A stretch of DNA of 32,678 bases from an uncultured bacterium. Lineage in GTDB: Bacteria > Spirochaetota > UBA4802 > JAGODF01. Location of the stretch: positions 1 to 32,678 of the forward strand of contig CAKZSV010000044.1 of NCBI GenBank assembly GCA_937921485.1, in the 5' to 3' direction. Below are positions 1-8,473 of this stretch, one piece after another. How positions within the stretch are numbered: position 1 is the first letter of the stretch; every line of letters begins with the position of its first letter. A program made the translations under genes and the position numbers. Below the pieces are notes generated by a model that was given only the letters and a program-made list of their open reading frames with translations, had not been told where the DNA came from and did not search any database.

Positions 1-197
1 TGCGATTCCATAAGGCCGCCACGGGCGGCTTTGAGTTCATCGGGCGCGTATTTGTCCGCTTTCACCGATTCCGCTTTGCTGATGGCAAGCTTTGCTTCCG
101 ACATTTCGCGGATGGGCACCTTCTCTCCGCATCCGATGACGGCAGCAAGAAATAGTGCGCCGAAAAGAACAATTAGAATACTCTTCCCTGATTTCAT
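1..197 (-). CDS. Lipoprotein with DUF4398-like repeat, 3' part outside window
   Basis: Only the first 65 codons are inside the window; the gene runs off the left edge. The translation starts MKSGKSILIVLFGALF and has a signal peptide ending in a lipobox, V-I-G-C, with the Cys at residue 23, so it should be a lipid-anchored envelope protein. The mature part (KLAISKAESVKADKYAPDELKAA, in pieces) has the Ala-rich helical pattern with a YAP-x-EL motif typical of DUF4398 lipoproteins; that family assignment is inference from the motif. The ATG at 195-197 is preceded by a strong Shine-Dalgarno, AGGAGTGAGGT. It lies 55 bases downstream of the STAS gene on the same strand, and a small hairpin occupies the gap, so the two genes are probably co-transcribed. 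Confidence 0.75.
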   Translation of the reverse strand, partial: MKSGKSILIVLFGALFLAAVIGCGEKVPIREMSEAKLAISKAESVKADKYAPDELKAARGGLMES

Positions 198-228
198 ACC
201 TCACTCCTTGCAATTTACGAATGATTGA

Positions 229-246
229 CTGACGACCTCCCGTCAG
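229..246 (-). other. Small hairpin between the STAS and lipoprotein genes
   Basis: A perfect 6-bp stem (CTGACG/CGTCAG) encloses a 6-base loop that reads GGAGGT on the minus strand. It sits between the STAS stop and the lipoprotein start. No U-tract follows, so it is not a standard terminator. It may be an RNA-processing or attenuation structure, or chance. Confidence 0.3.
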
Positions 247-252
247 CTTCGA

Positions 253-591
253 CTATCTATTAAATGACGCAACCGCGTCCTCTTCGGAATCGAATATTTC
301 GAAAAACGACGTCAGCTTGGTCAATTCGAAAACTTTGCGAACGGACGCATACACGTTGATAATTTTCAGCCCGCCCTGATATTTCTTTAAGTTTGAAAGG
401 CTTGAGATAAGAGCCCCGATTCCGGACGAGTCGATATACGACACCTTTTCGAGATTTATAATCACGTTATATTTCTGCTCTTCAATGAGCTTGTTAATGA
501 TATCCTTTATTTCGGGGGCATTATAGAGGTCTATCTCTCCGGTAATATCAAGCACAACGATATCATCCTTTGTCCTTTTGTTTATATCCAT
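253..591 (-). CDS. STAS-domain anti-sigma factor antagonist (SpoIIAA/RsbV-like)
   Basis: This 112-residue protein is a single STAS domain, the usual length for an anti-anti-sigma factor. The central motif YIDSSGIGAL (residues 52-61) is the conserved loop whose serine (Ser55 or Ser56 here) is phosphorylated by a partner anti-sigma kinase in SpoIIAA and RsbV; only the unphosphorylated form binds the kinase and frees the sigma factor. The protein is cytoplasmic, with no signal or membrane segment. A good Shine-Dalgarno (GGAGGAG) precedes the ATG at 589-591, and a near-consensus sigma-70 promoter lies about 115 bases upstream. No anti-sigma kinase or phosphatase gene is nearby, so the partner must be elsewhere. 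Downstream on the same strand is the lipoprotein gene. Confidence 0.92.
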   Translation of the reverse strand: MDINKRTKDDIVVLDITGEIDLYNAPEIKDIINKLIEEQKYNVIINLEKVSYIDSSGIGALISSLSNLKKYQGGLKIINVYASVRKVFELTKLTSFFEIFDSEEDAVASFNR

Positions 592-706
592 CCCTTTTCA
601 CTCCTCCGAATTGTTAAATCGCCTCTGAAGCTCCCTTAATCCGGCACAAATAGCCTCTTACGATAAGGGTGAATCGGCAACATATTCTACCTGCCACAAT
701 AATAAC

Positions 707-735
707 ATATTAGTAACCATATTTTTTTGTGTCAA
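707..735 (-). promoter_or_regulatory. Sigma-70-type promoter of the STAS gene
   Basis: On the minus strand a perfect -35 TTGACA (730-735) and a -10 TAATAT (707-712) are separated by 17 bases. The predicted start near 700 gives a leader of about 110 bases to the STAS ATG. The surrounding 592-830 region is AT-rich and holds no other convincing feature. Confidence 0.75.
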
Positions 736-830
736 GATAATTTATGCCTGCGGCAATAAAAGAATTGTAATTTTCGCCGCCAGATTAATGCGGTAGAAGT
801 AACCCATGTATGCCGCTGACAACAATAGCA

Positions 831-2702
831 TCAATCAGATGATCGGGTATTTTTCAATATCGTTTTCATCTGCCCGGCAATGCGCCTGACAAATTCCGCG
901 CCCTCCAAAAGCCCGCGGTACAAATAGAGCGACCGCCGCGCAATTTTCTCGTCATCGTTCATGTTCCTGTCTTCTTCGCCTACATCATGCCCTTCCATGA
1001 TGGTGTGCACTACCTTCTGGATTGTCAGGCCAATCATATCCGTGGTTTTTTTCATAGACTCAATGGCGCGATCGGCTTCATCGAGCTTTTTTATGATATA
1101 TGCAATCTTCGCCCCATCACGATTGGCGGAAGCGGTTTGTTCTGCTAAGTTTTCAGAGAGGTGCACCGCACGGCCAAGAATCGGCAGAAGTTCTTCCACA
1201 TCGGCTTCCATTTTCGCACATTTCTTATCCAGAAGAAGACGAACTTTCGAACTCTGCTGCTGCAGCTTCGCCTTTTCGTACACTGTGTCAGCAATACGCC
1301 AGAGATCCTTTATGTTGCCGAAATCAATATCCGCCTCATCGACATGCGCAACACCTTTCATTCGGGCTCCATGTACCGTCGCGTTGAAAAGTGCGGGGTC
1401 GTTTCGGCGTTCAAACCATGAAAGGAATATCATCATCTTCTGATTGGTGTGCACTTTGCCGCTGCGTATCCCATCCACGAATATTTTCGGAAGCGCGGTA
1501 AGCTGACGGCGGTTGAACATTTCGGCGGTAAAAAATCGTTCCGTCCGAAGATGCACCTGATCATCGAGATATGATCCCCGCGCATGGGCATATCCCCCCG
1601 TGAAAGCAAGATCCTGACCAACAAGCACCACAGGCGAAGCGCCGAGCCGTTTTGCGAAATCGTACGCGTTGGTGGAAACAGAACCCCCGTGTGCAATCTC
1701 ACCGCCCTCCCCGCAGATTTCATCAATCCACTTCATCATCGGAAATGCTGTGCCGGCGCGAACCATTCTGCCTTTAAAGAGCTTGAATACCGAGGGATGC
1801 GATGACGGATCCGCAACGAGTATTGTCCTGGAAATCGCATCGCCCTCGAAATAGCGCGCATTGACGGCCTGAGGATCGACGGTGATGCAGAAATGAGGCT
1901 CAATGCCATGCTTTCGCAAGATGCGGTATGAAGTATCGACTGCGATGATGAGCGCACGAGAACTGTTCTTTCGAATACAATTCATGCTCTCCGAAAGCGA
2001 CGGGCCGGCCGCCGCCACAATCGCAGGTATGTTTTCAAAAGCGCCGTAGAAGAACTTCGCGCGGGGAAGGTCGGCAAGATATCCCGCATTGCGCGCGATA
2101 TTCTGCATCCAGGTTTTTTCAAACTTCGCCAGCGTTGCAATATTCACATCTTTTGTGGACAGATACGACCGCGCAATGCGAAGAGTATTGGAATAAAACT
2201 CCGCGTCTGCCTGATGCGATCCCCGATGCAGTAGAAAAGCGGTGCGGCGGGTTGATTTCCCCTGCAGGGCGCGCGCGATATCGTCTTCGGATGGACTCAG
2301 CAGAAGAACGCATCGCGAATCTCCAAAAATACCCGCAAGATCTCGATGCGCACAGGCCTTTTGAATGAGAAGGGGATTTTTTTCCATCACAAGCACTACC
2401 GCATCATTCCCCACGCGTTGCAGCAAATCTTCAATATGATAGGCAAAGCCGAAGCCCGAAACGATGAAAAGATCGAACTCCTGCGGATTAATCTGTGAGA
2501 CAAAACGCGTCGCCTCTCTCACCGGATCGATCCTGCTATGAAGCGCGACAGTCTTCCCGCCTGCAACAATTTCCGGTACGGGACCGCTTTTCCCTTCGAG
2601 GACTATAACCGTGCCGTCATCAGGCGCATGTTCGATGAGCAATGCAAGCGATCGATCCTTCGCACGGAGTGCAGCGATATTTTTTTCAAAAAACTCCTTC
2701 AT
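831..2702 (-). CDS. DUF115 / MAF-family protein (6-hydroxymethylpterin pyrophosphokinase MptE-like)
   Basis: This 623-residue cytoplasmic protein has the central DUF115 region: AAGPSLSES at about 231-239, GGSVSTNAYDFA at about 339-350 and GQDLAFTGGYAHARGS at about 362-377. DUF115 proteins include the motility-associated factors that glycosylate flagellin with pseudaminic-type sugars, as well as MptE-like enzymes, and they are common in spirochaetes. The exact substrate cannot be read from the sequence. The C-terminal 150 residues are helical and charged, probably coiled coil. The ORF is open further upstream, but the ATG at 2700-2702 is chosen because it overlaps the stop of the preceding PBP gene as ATGA and has AAAGGAAGA directly upstream. 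This makes it the third gene of a translationally coupled lepB-PBP-DUF115 operon. Confidence 0.82.
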   Translation of the reverse strand: MKEFFEKNIAALRAKDRSLALLIEHAPDDGTVIVLEGKSGPVPEIVAGGKTVALHSRIDPVREATRFVSQINPQEFDLFIVSGFGFAYHIEDLLQRVGNDAVVLVMEKNPLLIQKACAHRDLAGIFGDSRCVLLLSPSEDDIARALQGKSTRRTAFLLHRGSHQADAEFYSNTLRIARSYLSTKDVNIATLAKFEKTWMQNIARNAGYLADLPRAKFFYGAFENIPAIVAAAGPSLSESMNCIRKNSSRALIIAVDTSYRILRKHGIEPHFCITVDPQAVNARYFEGDAISRTILVADPSSHPSVFKLFKGRMVRAGTAFPMMKWIDEICGEGGEIAHGGSVSTNAYDFAKRLGASPVVLVGQDLAFTGGYAHARGSYLDDQVHLRTERFFTAEMFNRRQLTALPKIFVDGIRSGKVHTNQKMMIFLSWFERRNDPALFNATVHGARMKGVAHVDEADIDFGNIKDLWRIADTVYEKAKLQQQSSKVRLLLDKKCAKMEADVEELLPILGRAVHLSENLAEQTASANRDGAKIAYIIKKLDEADRAIESMKKTTDMIGLTIQKVVHTIMEGHDVGEEDRNMNDDEKIARRSLYLYRGLLEGAEFVRRIAGQMKTILKNTRSSD

Positions 2703-4531
2703 TCTTCCTTTAAATACAGCTTTATTCTTGAACGGGAAGCAAGCTTCGTTCCTGGAAGCGGCTGCTGACGAAACACGCGGCCCGTTCCATGCCATGAGGT
2801 GCTGACGGAAACTGCCTTTCGCATTATCGAGATATTTCGAACGGATTCTGCCAGTGTGCAGCCGGTAAAATCCGGCATAGTGCTTCCATCAAAACGGAAC
2901 GACTCCCTTTTTTCTGCAATGATACCGCTCGACGTGATGGGTTTATCGCGAACGCCTAAATACGGCAATATTCTTTCAGCCACCCGCGCAAACACCGGCG
3001 CGGCGACCGCTCCGCCGGATGCGCCCGAAGGTTCATCGAGCACCACAAGAATACAGATTTCAGGATCGGGATACGGGGCAAGGCCCACGAAAATCGCCGT
3101 CTCTCTTCCCGGATCGTATCCCCCGCCGGGCCTCGATTTCTGCGCGGTACCGGTTTTGCCCAGCACAATATAATACGCGATTGCCGCCCGCTTGCCGGTG
3201 CCGCTTTCCACGGCAACTTTCATCATGGAAAGAAGCTTTCTGGCGGTTTCTTTTGATATAATATTTCCTTTCGAACGCGGGAAAAACGAGCGCACCAGGG
3301 TGCCGTCATCCCGCTCGATGGCTTCGATAACCGTGGGAAGCATGTACACGCCCTGATTTCCGACCGCCGAAAATGCGGCCGCAAGCTGGATTGAAGTAAC
3401 AGAAATCTCCTGCCCTATTGCCATTGAATACTTCGAAAGCCCCGACCATTTCGCAAGCGGCCGAAGAATTCCCTCCGACTCGCCCGGAAGCTCAATACCC
3501 GTCCGCGCACCGAATCCGAACTTTTTCAGAAAATCGTACATATCCTTTTTCTTCACATCCTTCATCGCCTGTATGATGCCGGCATTGCAGGAGTATTTTA
3601 TGATATCCGCCGGCGAAACCTGTCCATGTACTCCGATACAGCTTATCACGGTGTCGGCAACTTCGACCCTGCCCTGGCAGAGATATCGCCTGTCCAGAGA
3701 AGGAAAAAGCTCAAGGAGGAGCGCCATCGCGATGATTTTCAATGTTGAACCGGGTTCGAACGAATCGGTGACTGTATAGTGCTGGCGCTGCCGGGGTGAT
3801 GATGCCGCATAGCGATTCGGATCGAAAGAAGGATATTTTCCGATTGCAAGAATCTTTCCGGTTTTCACTTCCATAACCAGCACCACTCCCTGAATGGCCC
3901 CCGTGTTTTTCACCGCATCGCCAACTGCTTTTTCAGCCTGATGCTGTACAAAGCGGTCAATCGTGAGCACAAGAGAATCACCGGAGGCATACTCATCGTC
4001 GGAAGCACCGCTGGAATGTGAAAGCACACCATCAAATTTATATTCCATGCCCTCAAGCCCGCTGCCGTCGATTCCCACAAACCCGAGTATATTCGCGGCC
4101 AGGCTTCCCGACGGATATGCCCGCTGCATTTCTTTCTTGAAGAAAAGCCCATCGATTTTCAATTCTTTTATCTTTGCAGCAGTTTCGTCATCGATTTTCC
4201 GCCTGAGCCAGACGAAATCCACAGGGTTTTTCAACTTGATTTCCAGGATGTCTTTTGACATGCCGAGAAGCCGGGAAAGAACTGCGGCCGTCGATGCCGC
4301 ATCTTTTATCTTTTTGGGTTCCGCATAGAGCGATTCGCGCTCCACGCTCATTGCCAAGATATTTTTCTGGCGGTCCATAATGAGCCCGCGGCGCACGTTT
4401 CCCGCCTTTGAGGAAAGAATGATTTTTTCGGAAAAGTGAAGTTTGTAAACCGCAATAAGCAGATATGCCGCAATGCCGACAATCAGAATTCCGGCAAGGT
4501 ACACCCTCACATGTACTCTATCGCGGCGCAT
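2699..4531 (-). CDS. ftsI: Class B penicillin-binding protein (FtsI/SpoVD-like) with PASTA domain
   Basis: This 610-residue peptidoglycan transpeptidase cross-links septal or cell-wall peptidoglycan in the periplasm. A short cytoplasmic N-terminus precedes one membrane anchor (about residues 11-28), then the dimerisation domain (about 45-170) and the transpeptidase domain. All three active-site motifs are intact: S262-T-L-K, S314-C-N and K459-T-G. A PASTA domain occupies about 550-608; PASTA domains bind muropeptide or beta-lactam moieties and are typical of Gram-positive and some spirochaete-type PBPs, but absent from the classical proteobacterial FtsI. The start lies 7 bases after the lepB stop, so the genes are co-transcribed. 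It is not in a dcw/mur cluster, so whether it is the essential division enzyme or a paralogue is open. Confidence 0.9.
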   Translation of the reverse strand: MRRDRVHVRVYLAGILIVGIAAYLLIAVYKLHFSEKIILSSKAGNVRRGLIMDRQKNILAMSVERESLYAEPKKIKDAASTAAVLSRLLGMSKDILEIKLKNPVDFVWLRRKIDDETAAKIKELKIDGLFFKKEMQRAYPSGSLAANILGFVGIDGSGLEGMEYKFDGVLSHSSGASDDEYASGDSLVLTIDRFVQHQAEKAVGDAVKNTGAIQGVVLVMEVKTGKILAIGKYPSFDPNRYAASSPRQRQHYTVTDSFEPGSTLKIIAMALLLELFPSLDRRYLCQGRVEVADTVISCIGVHGQVSPADIIKYSCNAGIIQAMKDVKKKDMYDFLKKFGFGARTGIELPGESEGILRPLAKWSGLSKYSMAIGQEISVTSIQLAAAFSAVGNQGVYMLPTVIEAIERDDGTLVRSFFPRSKGNIISKETARKLLSMMKVAVESGTGKRAAIAYYIVLGKTGTAQKSRPGGGYDPGRETAIFVGLAPYPDPEICILVVLDEPSGASGGAVAAPVFARVAERILPYLGVRDKPITSSGIIAEKRESFRFDGSTMPDFTGCTLAESVRNISIMRKAVSVSTSWHGTGRVFRQQPLPGTKLASRSRIKLYLKEE

Positions 4532-4538
4532 GAAAGCC

Positions 4539-5666
4539 TTAGCGGATAAGCCCGAACCTCAGCAGAAAGAAATCGCGGCGCTTTGCCATATCGCCAAACA
4601 GCACGTGCGCGGTATTCCAGTACAGCACAAACGCTTTCCCGCGGACGCGCTCAACCGGCACATAACCGAAATACCTGCTGTCCTGTGAGTTGGTGCGGTT
4701 ATCTCCCAGTACTAAGATATGACCCGGAGGCACCTTCCCCTCAATGGCGCGGCTGCCGAAGGTGCGATAATCGGTGCAGTTATTGCCCGAAATGCGCGGA
4801 CATTTCACGTATGGCTCTTCCTGCCTCTGGCCGTTGATATACACATATCCATCATTTTCATTAATATGAAAGACATCTCCCGCCACTGCGATGCACCGCT
4901 TGATGAAATCGCGCTCTTCCTCGCCCGGCGGCTTGAAAATGACGATATCGCCCCGCTGGATTGTGCGAAGGCCTGGAATGTGAATCTCTTTTGACATGCC
5001 TAAAAGCCGCGGGAACACTGGTCCGTAGGTTATTTTTTCTACCAGCAGATGATCGCCCACCAAAAGCGTGTCTTCCATCGAGCCGGTAGGAATGAAGTAC
5101 GCCTGCACGATGAACTGGCGGATGTGCATTGCAAGTATGAGCGCAACGAGCACCGCGTCGAATATTTCGTATGCTTTTTTAAAAGCGCGCGTCCGTTTGG
5201 GAGCGAGGTCCTGAAAAAGTGCCACCAGCGCCGCTTTGTCATCACGCGTAAGGAGGCTGAGCGGAAAAGAGCTTTTCGCGTATTTTTCCCGCACGATGAG
5301 ATTACCGATGGGATTAATTTCACAGTAGGTGATTTTATCCGCTTCATGGATATAGCGCCTGTTTTTCAGGCGAAACTCCACTCCTGCGGCACGAAAGGTA
5401 ACCTGCGCACCGCGGTATATATAGAATTTTACGAGGTCGTTGACTATTCTGGCAAAGAATATCATTGAAATGAATCCGCCGGTAAAGTACACCACCGGAT
5501 ACGCCCATTTGATGGCGAGCGAAGCCGCGATAAACAGCGTCGAATACATGAGAAGCACCAGCTTCAATATCCTGACCGAAAAAAATTTAAACGCTTCCAG
5601 CCCTTCAATCGGGCGGAATACGTGTTCACCTTCAAGCGATGCATTGAAACGAAAAAATTGCAGCAT
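4539..5666 (-). CDS. lepB: Signal peptidase I with long N-terminal extension
   Basis: This type I signal peptidase (375 residues) cleaves signal peptides of secreted proteins at the outer face of the inner membrane. With the chosen start, the catalytic Ser196 lies in PTGSMEDTL, the general-base Lys256 in RDFIKRCIAVAGD, and the C-terminal box GDNRTNSQDSRYFG at 321-334. The catalytic part starts near residue 165, after its own membrane segment (about 170-188). Before it lie about 160 extra residues: two hydrophobic segments (about 33-50 and 56-75) and a soluble beta-rich stretch (about 85-150) that resembles a bacterial PH-like domain (inference). The ORF extends upstream to a GTG at 5729, but the ATG at 5664-5666 has a clear GAGGTG Shine-Dalgarno. 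First gene of the lepB-PBP-DUF115 operon. Confidence 0.9.
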   Translation of the reverse strand: MLQFFRFNASLEGEHVFRPIEGLEAFKFFSVRILKLVLLMYSTLFIAASLAIKWAYPVVYFTGGFISMIFFARIVNDLVKFYIYRGAQVTFRAAGVEFRLKNRRYIHEADKITYCEINPIGNLIVREKYAKSSFPLSLLTRDDKAALVALFQDLAPKRTRAFKKAYEIFDAVLVALILAMHIRQFIVQAYFIPTGSMEDTLLVGDHLLVEKITYGPVFPRLLGMSKEIHIPGLRTIQRGDIVIFKPPGEEERDFIKRCIAVAGDVFHINENDGYVYINGQRQEEPYVKCPRISGNNCTDYRTFGSRAIEGKVPPGHILVLGDNRTNSQDSRYFGYVPVERVRGKAFVLYWNTAHVLFGDMAKRRDFFLLRFGLIR

Positions 5667-5796
5667 ATACAACACCTCATTATTTAGCAACCCCGCACGC
5701 TTTCCGGCATGCTCACAAACGGTGTTCACGCACCATAGAACACGTTCGCCGAGGCATGTGCGGCCGCATAAAAGAGTCGTTTGGGGAAATTATTTA

Positions 5797-5824
5797 TTGC
5801 AGAAATCCCGGAACTTCGTAGAAT
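5797..5824 (+). promoter_or_regulatory. Possible promoter for the helicase-associated-domain gene
   Basis: TTGCAG (5797-5802) and TAGAAT (5819-5824) are separated by 16 bases, about 30 bases before the ATG at 5855. The match is only moderate. The 5667-5854 region is the divergent control region shared with lepB; no convincing promoter was found for the minus strand. Confidence 0.35.
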
Positions 5825-5854
5825 AGACCGATTTCGTTGTCCAGAACTTTTTTC

Positions 5855-7690
5855 ATGATAAAACGAAGTATCGATCACATAAAAAAACTCGGCCCGGCAG
5901 AACGCAAAGCCCTCGCCGAAATACTGAGCGCCGGGAAAAAGGCGGACGGCGGCTTCATCGCCCGGACGCTCACCACTCCACTTGGGCTTTTTCGAGTGTT
6001 AAAAAGCCTTTCCGCGGAAGAATACCGCGTCTTTGCGGAAATTGCGAAAGATCCATCAGGAACCACTTTGGGTCATATTGAAACCACACTGAAGCTAAAA
6101 AGAGATGTAATTGATGCCATTGCAGATTCCCTCGAAAAAAAGCTTCTTGCCTTTGTGATTAAAAACCGGCAGCATCTGCACAACAAATCCGACCGCCTCA
6201 TTCCGTATGAGGATGCGAGGGCCGCATTCAATCCTGTCGAATTATCTCACATTCATAACGTATATCGCACGCTGCACGAAGCCGTCGGAGAAAGAAATTC
6301 CGGCAATAAACAAAGCGTCATAGGCAACAATCAACATTCAAAAGGCATCATACGGATGCTTCTGCAAAACGGGGGAATCGCATCATTGAATGAGATAACC
6401 GCAAAAATTGAAGCCAGATCGCTCTCTGCATCACTCAATGAACTCATCGAAAAAAATATAATCACCATCGCCCATACGCCGGCGCCTCCTTTCGATGCAC
6501 TGGTTTTCTTAGCTCCGGAAGCGCTCGCTATCGTTGAGTGGGAAGGGTTGGCAGAGAAAACCACTCAAAATCATTATAAGCTTCTATTAAACATTCTGTT
6601 TCTCTACGATACCATTTCCACCTTCGGGCTGTTTCTCACCCAGCAGGAAAATTTTCGCAAAGTTGACCTGGACAGGATTCTGCATGCGCTTCTCCCCGTG
6701 GAGAATATGGCAGGCAAAAAAGCAAGCGCGAGCCAGATTTTCCAGTTATGTCTCCACCTCATGCACCGCAGGAAGCTTGCGGAAATTGAAGGCGATTCTG
6801 TGCGCGTCTCGCTTTCACCGGTGGCAGACTATCTCAATCAGCCGGACGTATTTCTTTTCACTCTCATAAACAGCAATGATGCAGAAAGCCATCATCTGCT
6901 CTTTGATCCGCCTTTCCCTGTTCCACCCCGCGAATCCATCCGAAAAATGCTCGAAATTATTGCAGCGCGCGAACCAGCCGTGCCGCAGGCAGCGATCTTC
7001 GCGGCTGTTGCGGATACCATGCAGACGTCCCGCTGCAATGATATTAAGAACATACCCTACACGGCAAGAGCCCTGATGCAGGACTTTGAACACACAATCC
7101 AATTTCTCCATTTAGCTGGGGCGACGATTGCCGCGGATGGGAAAATATTCCTTTCCGACATCGGCACTGCGCTTGCCGAAAAGTTTAATCTTCCAGTAAA
7201 ACACCATCCGCCCATCGGCAATAAAAAAATCGTGTACATAAATCCTGACTACAATGTGCTCATCCCCCGCGAAGGGCTTTCGTCGCGGGATTATTATACC
7301 CTGCTTTCCAGAATGGATATACTGAAAGATGATGTGGTCATTCATGCAAAAATAACCCATCGTTCAATCCTGAACGCATATAAGCGAGGAATGCGCATAG
7401 AAGAATTCATAGAAGTTATTAATGCCGTTTCAAAAACCCTCCTTCCGCAGAATTTGTCGTTCATGCTCAAAGAATGGGCAAGACAGGCGGTAGAAGTTCA
7501 TATTTCGCAGGCTTTACTTATCAAGGTAAACCACTCGTTCTTTCTGGACGAAATCCAGGCCGGAAAACTCCAGAAAGCCATACTCGAGCGCCTCAGCCCC
7601 ACCGTTGCGATCATCAGAAAAGACCATATCGACGAGATGGTCAAACACGCCCGCAGAAAAGATGCGGTTATCCGCCTCTTTGAAGAATAA
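5855..7690 (+). CDS. Stand-alone helicase-associated (XPB/Ssl2 N-terminal-like, Helicase_C_3) domain protein
   Basis: This 611-residue cytoplasmic protein has no signal and no membrane segment. The C-terminal third (about 457-600) matches the pattern of the helicase-associated domain found next to XPB/Rad25-type helicases: VYINPDYNVLIPREG, then a helical region ending in LPQNLSFMLKEWARQA. In many bacteria that domain is fused or adjacent to an SF2 helicase, but no Walker A or DEAH motif is present here and no helicase gene follows. The N-terminal part is helical and contains winged-helix-like segments (for example KGIIRMLLQNGGIASLNEI), suggesting DNA binding; that is inference. The reading frame extends to a TTG at 5837, but the first ATG is at 5855; neither has a convincing Shine-Dalgarno. 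Function unknown. Confidence 0.68.
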   Translation: MIKRSIDHIKKLGPAERKALAEILSAGKKADGGFIARTLTTPLGLFRVLKSLSAEEYRVFAEIAKDPSGTTLGHIETTLKLKRDVIDAIADSLEKKLLAFVIKNRQHLHNKSDRLIPYEDARAAFNPVELSHIHNVYRTLHEAVGERNSGNKQSVIGNNQHSKGIIRMLLQNGGIASLNEITAKIEARSLSASLNELIEKNIITIAHTPAPPFDALVFLAPEALAIVEWEGLAEKTTQNHYKLLLNILFLYDTISTFGLFLTQQENFRKVDLDRILHALLPVENMAGKKASASQIFQLCLHLMHRRKLAEIEGDSVRVSLSPVADYLNQPDVFLFTLINSNDAESHHLLFDPPFPVPPRESIRKMLEIIAAREPAVPQAAIFAAVADTMQTSRCNDIKNIPYTARALMQDFEHTIQFLHLAGATIAADGKIFLSDIGTALAEKFNLPVKHHPPIGNKKIVYINPDYNVLIPREGLSSRDYYTLLSRMDILKDDVVIHAKITHRSILNAYKRGMRIEEFIEVINAVSKTLLPQNLSFMLKEWARQAVEVHISQALLIKVNHSFFLDEIQAGKLQKAILERLSPTVAIIRKDHIDEMVKHARRKDAVIRLFEE

Positions 7691-7780
7691 TACAAAACTT
7701 ATCAATTTCCGCGACACGGATTTTGGTAAATTCGCCATTTTATCAATTTCAGACATCTCTGAATACAAGAACATCTTGAC

Positions 7781-7809
7781 TTGACAAACCGGCCGGATGG
7801 TTGTACTTT
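7781..7809 (+). promoter_or_regulatory. Promoter with palindromic operator, shared with the lipase gene
   Basis: TTGACA (7781-7786) and TACTTT (7804-7809) are spaced by 17 bases. The spacer holds AACCGGCCGGATGGTT (7787-7802), an imperfect palindrome of the form AACCnnCC-GGnnGGTT. The 19-base block ACAAACCGGCYGGATGGTT recurs at 17216-17234 in front of the lipase gene with one mismatch. Position between -35 and -10 suggests a regulator-binding site. Confidence 0.75.
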
Positions 7810-7844
7810 ACTGGTAAGATCACATACACGGGGGTATAAAGTAA

Positions 7845-8366
7845 ATGAAAAAAAGCCTTATTATTCTTGTTGCGCTGATATGTGCAGTGGGATTTGTCGC
7901 AAATTCACAGGCTCAGACGACCTATGGCAGCGCATTCAAAAGTCCGTTTTCGATTCTCTGGGGTTCAATATGGCTGGATCATACCTATTTCTGCCTGAAT
8001 GGGACGAGCGATTGCTATGCCATCAACGGCTGGGGAATTCAGTCAAGCTCCACCGGCGGCACCCGCATGTGGGATACCTACGGGGCGACCAACTCAAAGG
8101 AACGCTGCGCTTCCCGCGCCCGCGCCAGCAACAACCCATTAAGCCCGTGCTATATTTTCTACGGAATTACGGGTGTATGCCATACCCAGACAAACCGCGG
8201 TCTGGCATCGTTCGGCAAGCGGATGAATCATGGGAATATTTTAGGCGGCTGGGCAAGCCTTCTGGCATACGGATACTACGGCACCAGCATCGATGTCTAT
8301 CATAGCTGGGCAACCTGTAAAACTTCATCCAATGTGGGATGCGGCCGCTGGCCATGGGAAAGATGA
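7845..8366 (+). CDS. Small secreted Cys-rich protein, unknown function
   Basis: The product has 173 residues. The N-terminus MKKSLIILVALICAVGFVANSQAQ is a clear Sec signal peptide with likely cleavage after A-Q-A or S-Q-A near residue 23. The mature part has seven cysteines, many Gly, Ser, Trp and Tyr residues, and a segment ITGVCHTQTNRGLASFGKR (about 109-127) followed by MNHGNILGGW. The adjacent Cys-His and conserved-looking Asn-Arg could be a Cys-dependent catalytic or metal site, but I do not recognise the family. The Shine-Dalgarno is GGGGGT about 9 bases before the ATG. Promoter and leader resemble those of the lipase gene at 17.2 kb, so the two exported proteins are probably co-regulated. 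A strong terminator follows at 8391, so it is monocistronic. Confidence 0.8.
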   Translation: MKKSLIILVALICAVGFVANSQAQTTYGSAFKSPFSILWGSIWLDHTYFCLNGTSDCYAINGWGIQSSSTGGTRMWDTYGATNSKERCASRARASNNPLSPCYIFYGITGVCHTQTNRGLASFGKRMNHGNILGGWASLLAYGYYGTSIDVYHSWATCKTSSNVGCGRWPWER

Positions 8367-8390
8367 CATCTTTCATCATTACCCTGTCGC

Positions 8391-8421
8391 AAAAAAGCCC
8401 GCGAATGCGGGCTTTTTTTTT
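8391..8421 (+). terminator. Rho-independent terminator
   Basis: A perfect 12-bp stem (AAAAAAGCCCGC at 8391-8402 and GCGGGCTTTTTT at 8407-8418) with loop GAAT is followed by further T residues. It ends the transcript of the secreted Cys-rich protein gene. Its A-tract makes it potentially bidirectional. Confidence 0.92.
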
Positions 8422-8473
8422 AATTGACGAAATGGATGAATAATTACCAATCATTGTTATTAAATATACTACC

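Noticed and set aside
961..1443. 160-residue plus-strand ORF inside the DUF115 gene
   Set aside because: It is antisense to a conserved coding sequence, has Ser/Arg-rich composition typical of a shadow frame, and no ribosome-binding site.
831..2795. Longer start for the DUF115 gene at 2795
   Set aside because: The extra 31 residues lie within the PBP coding sequence; the ATGA overlap with a good Shine-Dalgarno at 2702 is better.
7781..8305. 174-residue frame overlapping the secreted Cys-rich gene
   Set aside because: It begins inside the promoter, has no Shine-Dalgarno and lacks the signal peptide; the 7845 frame has both.
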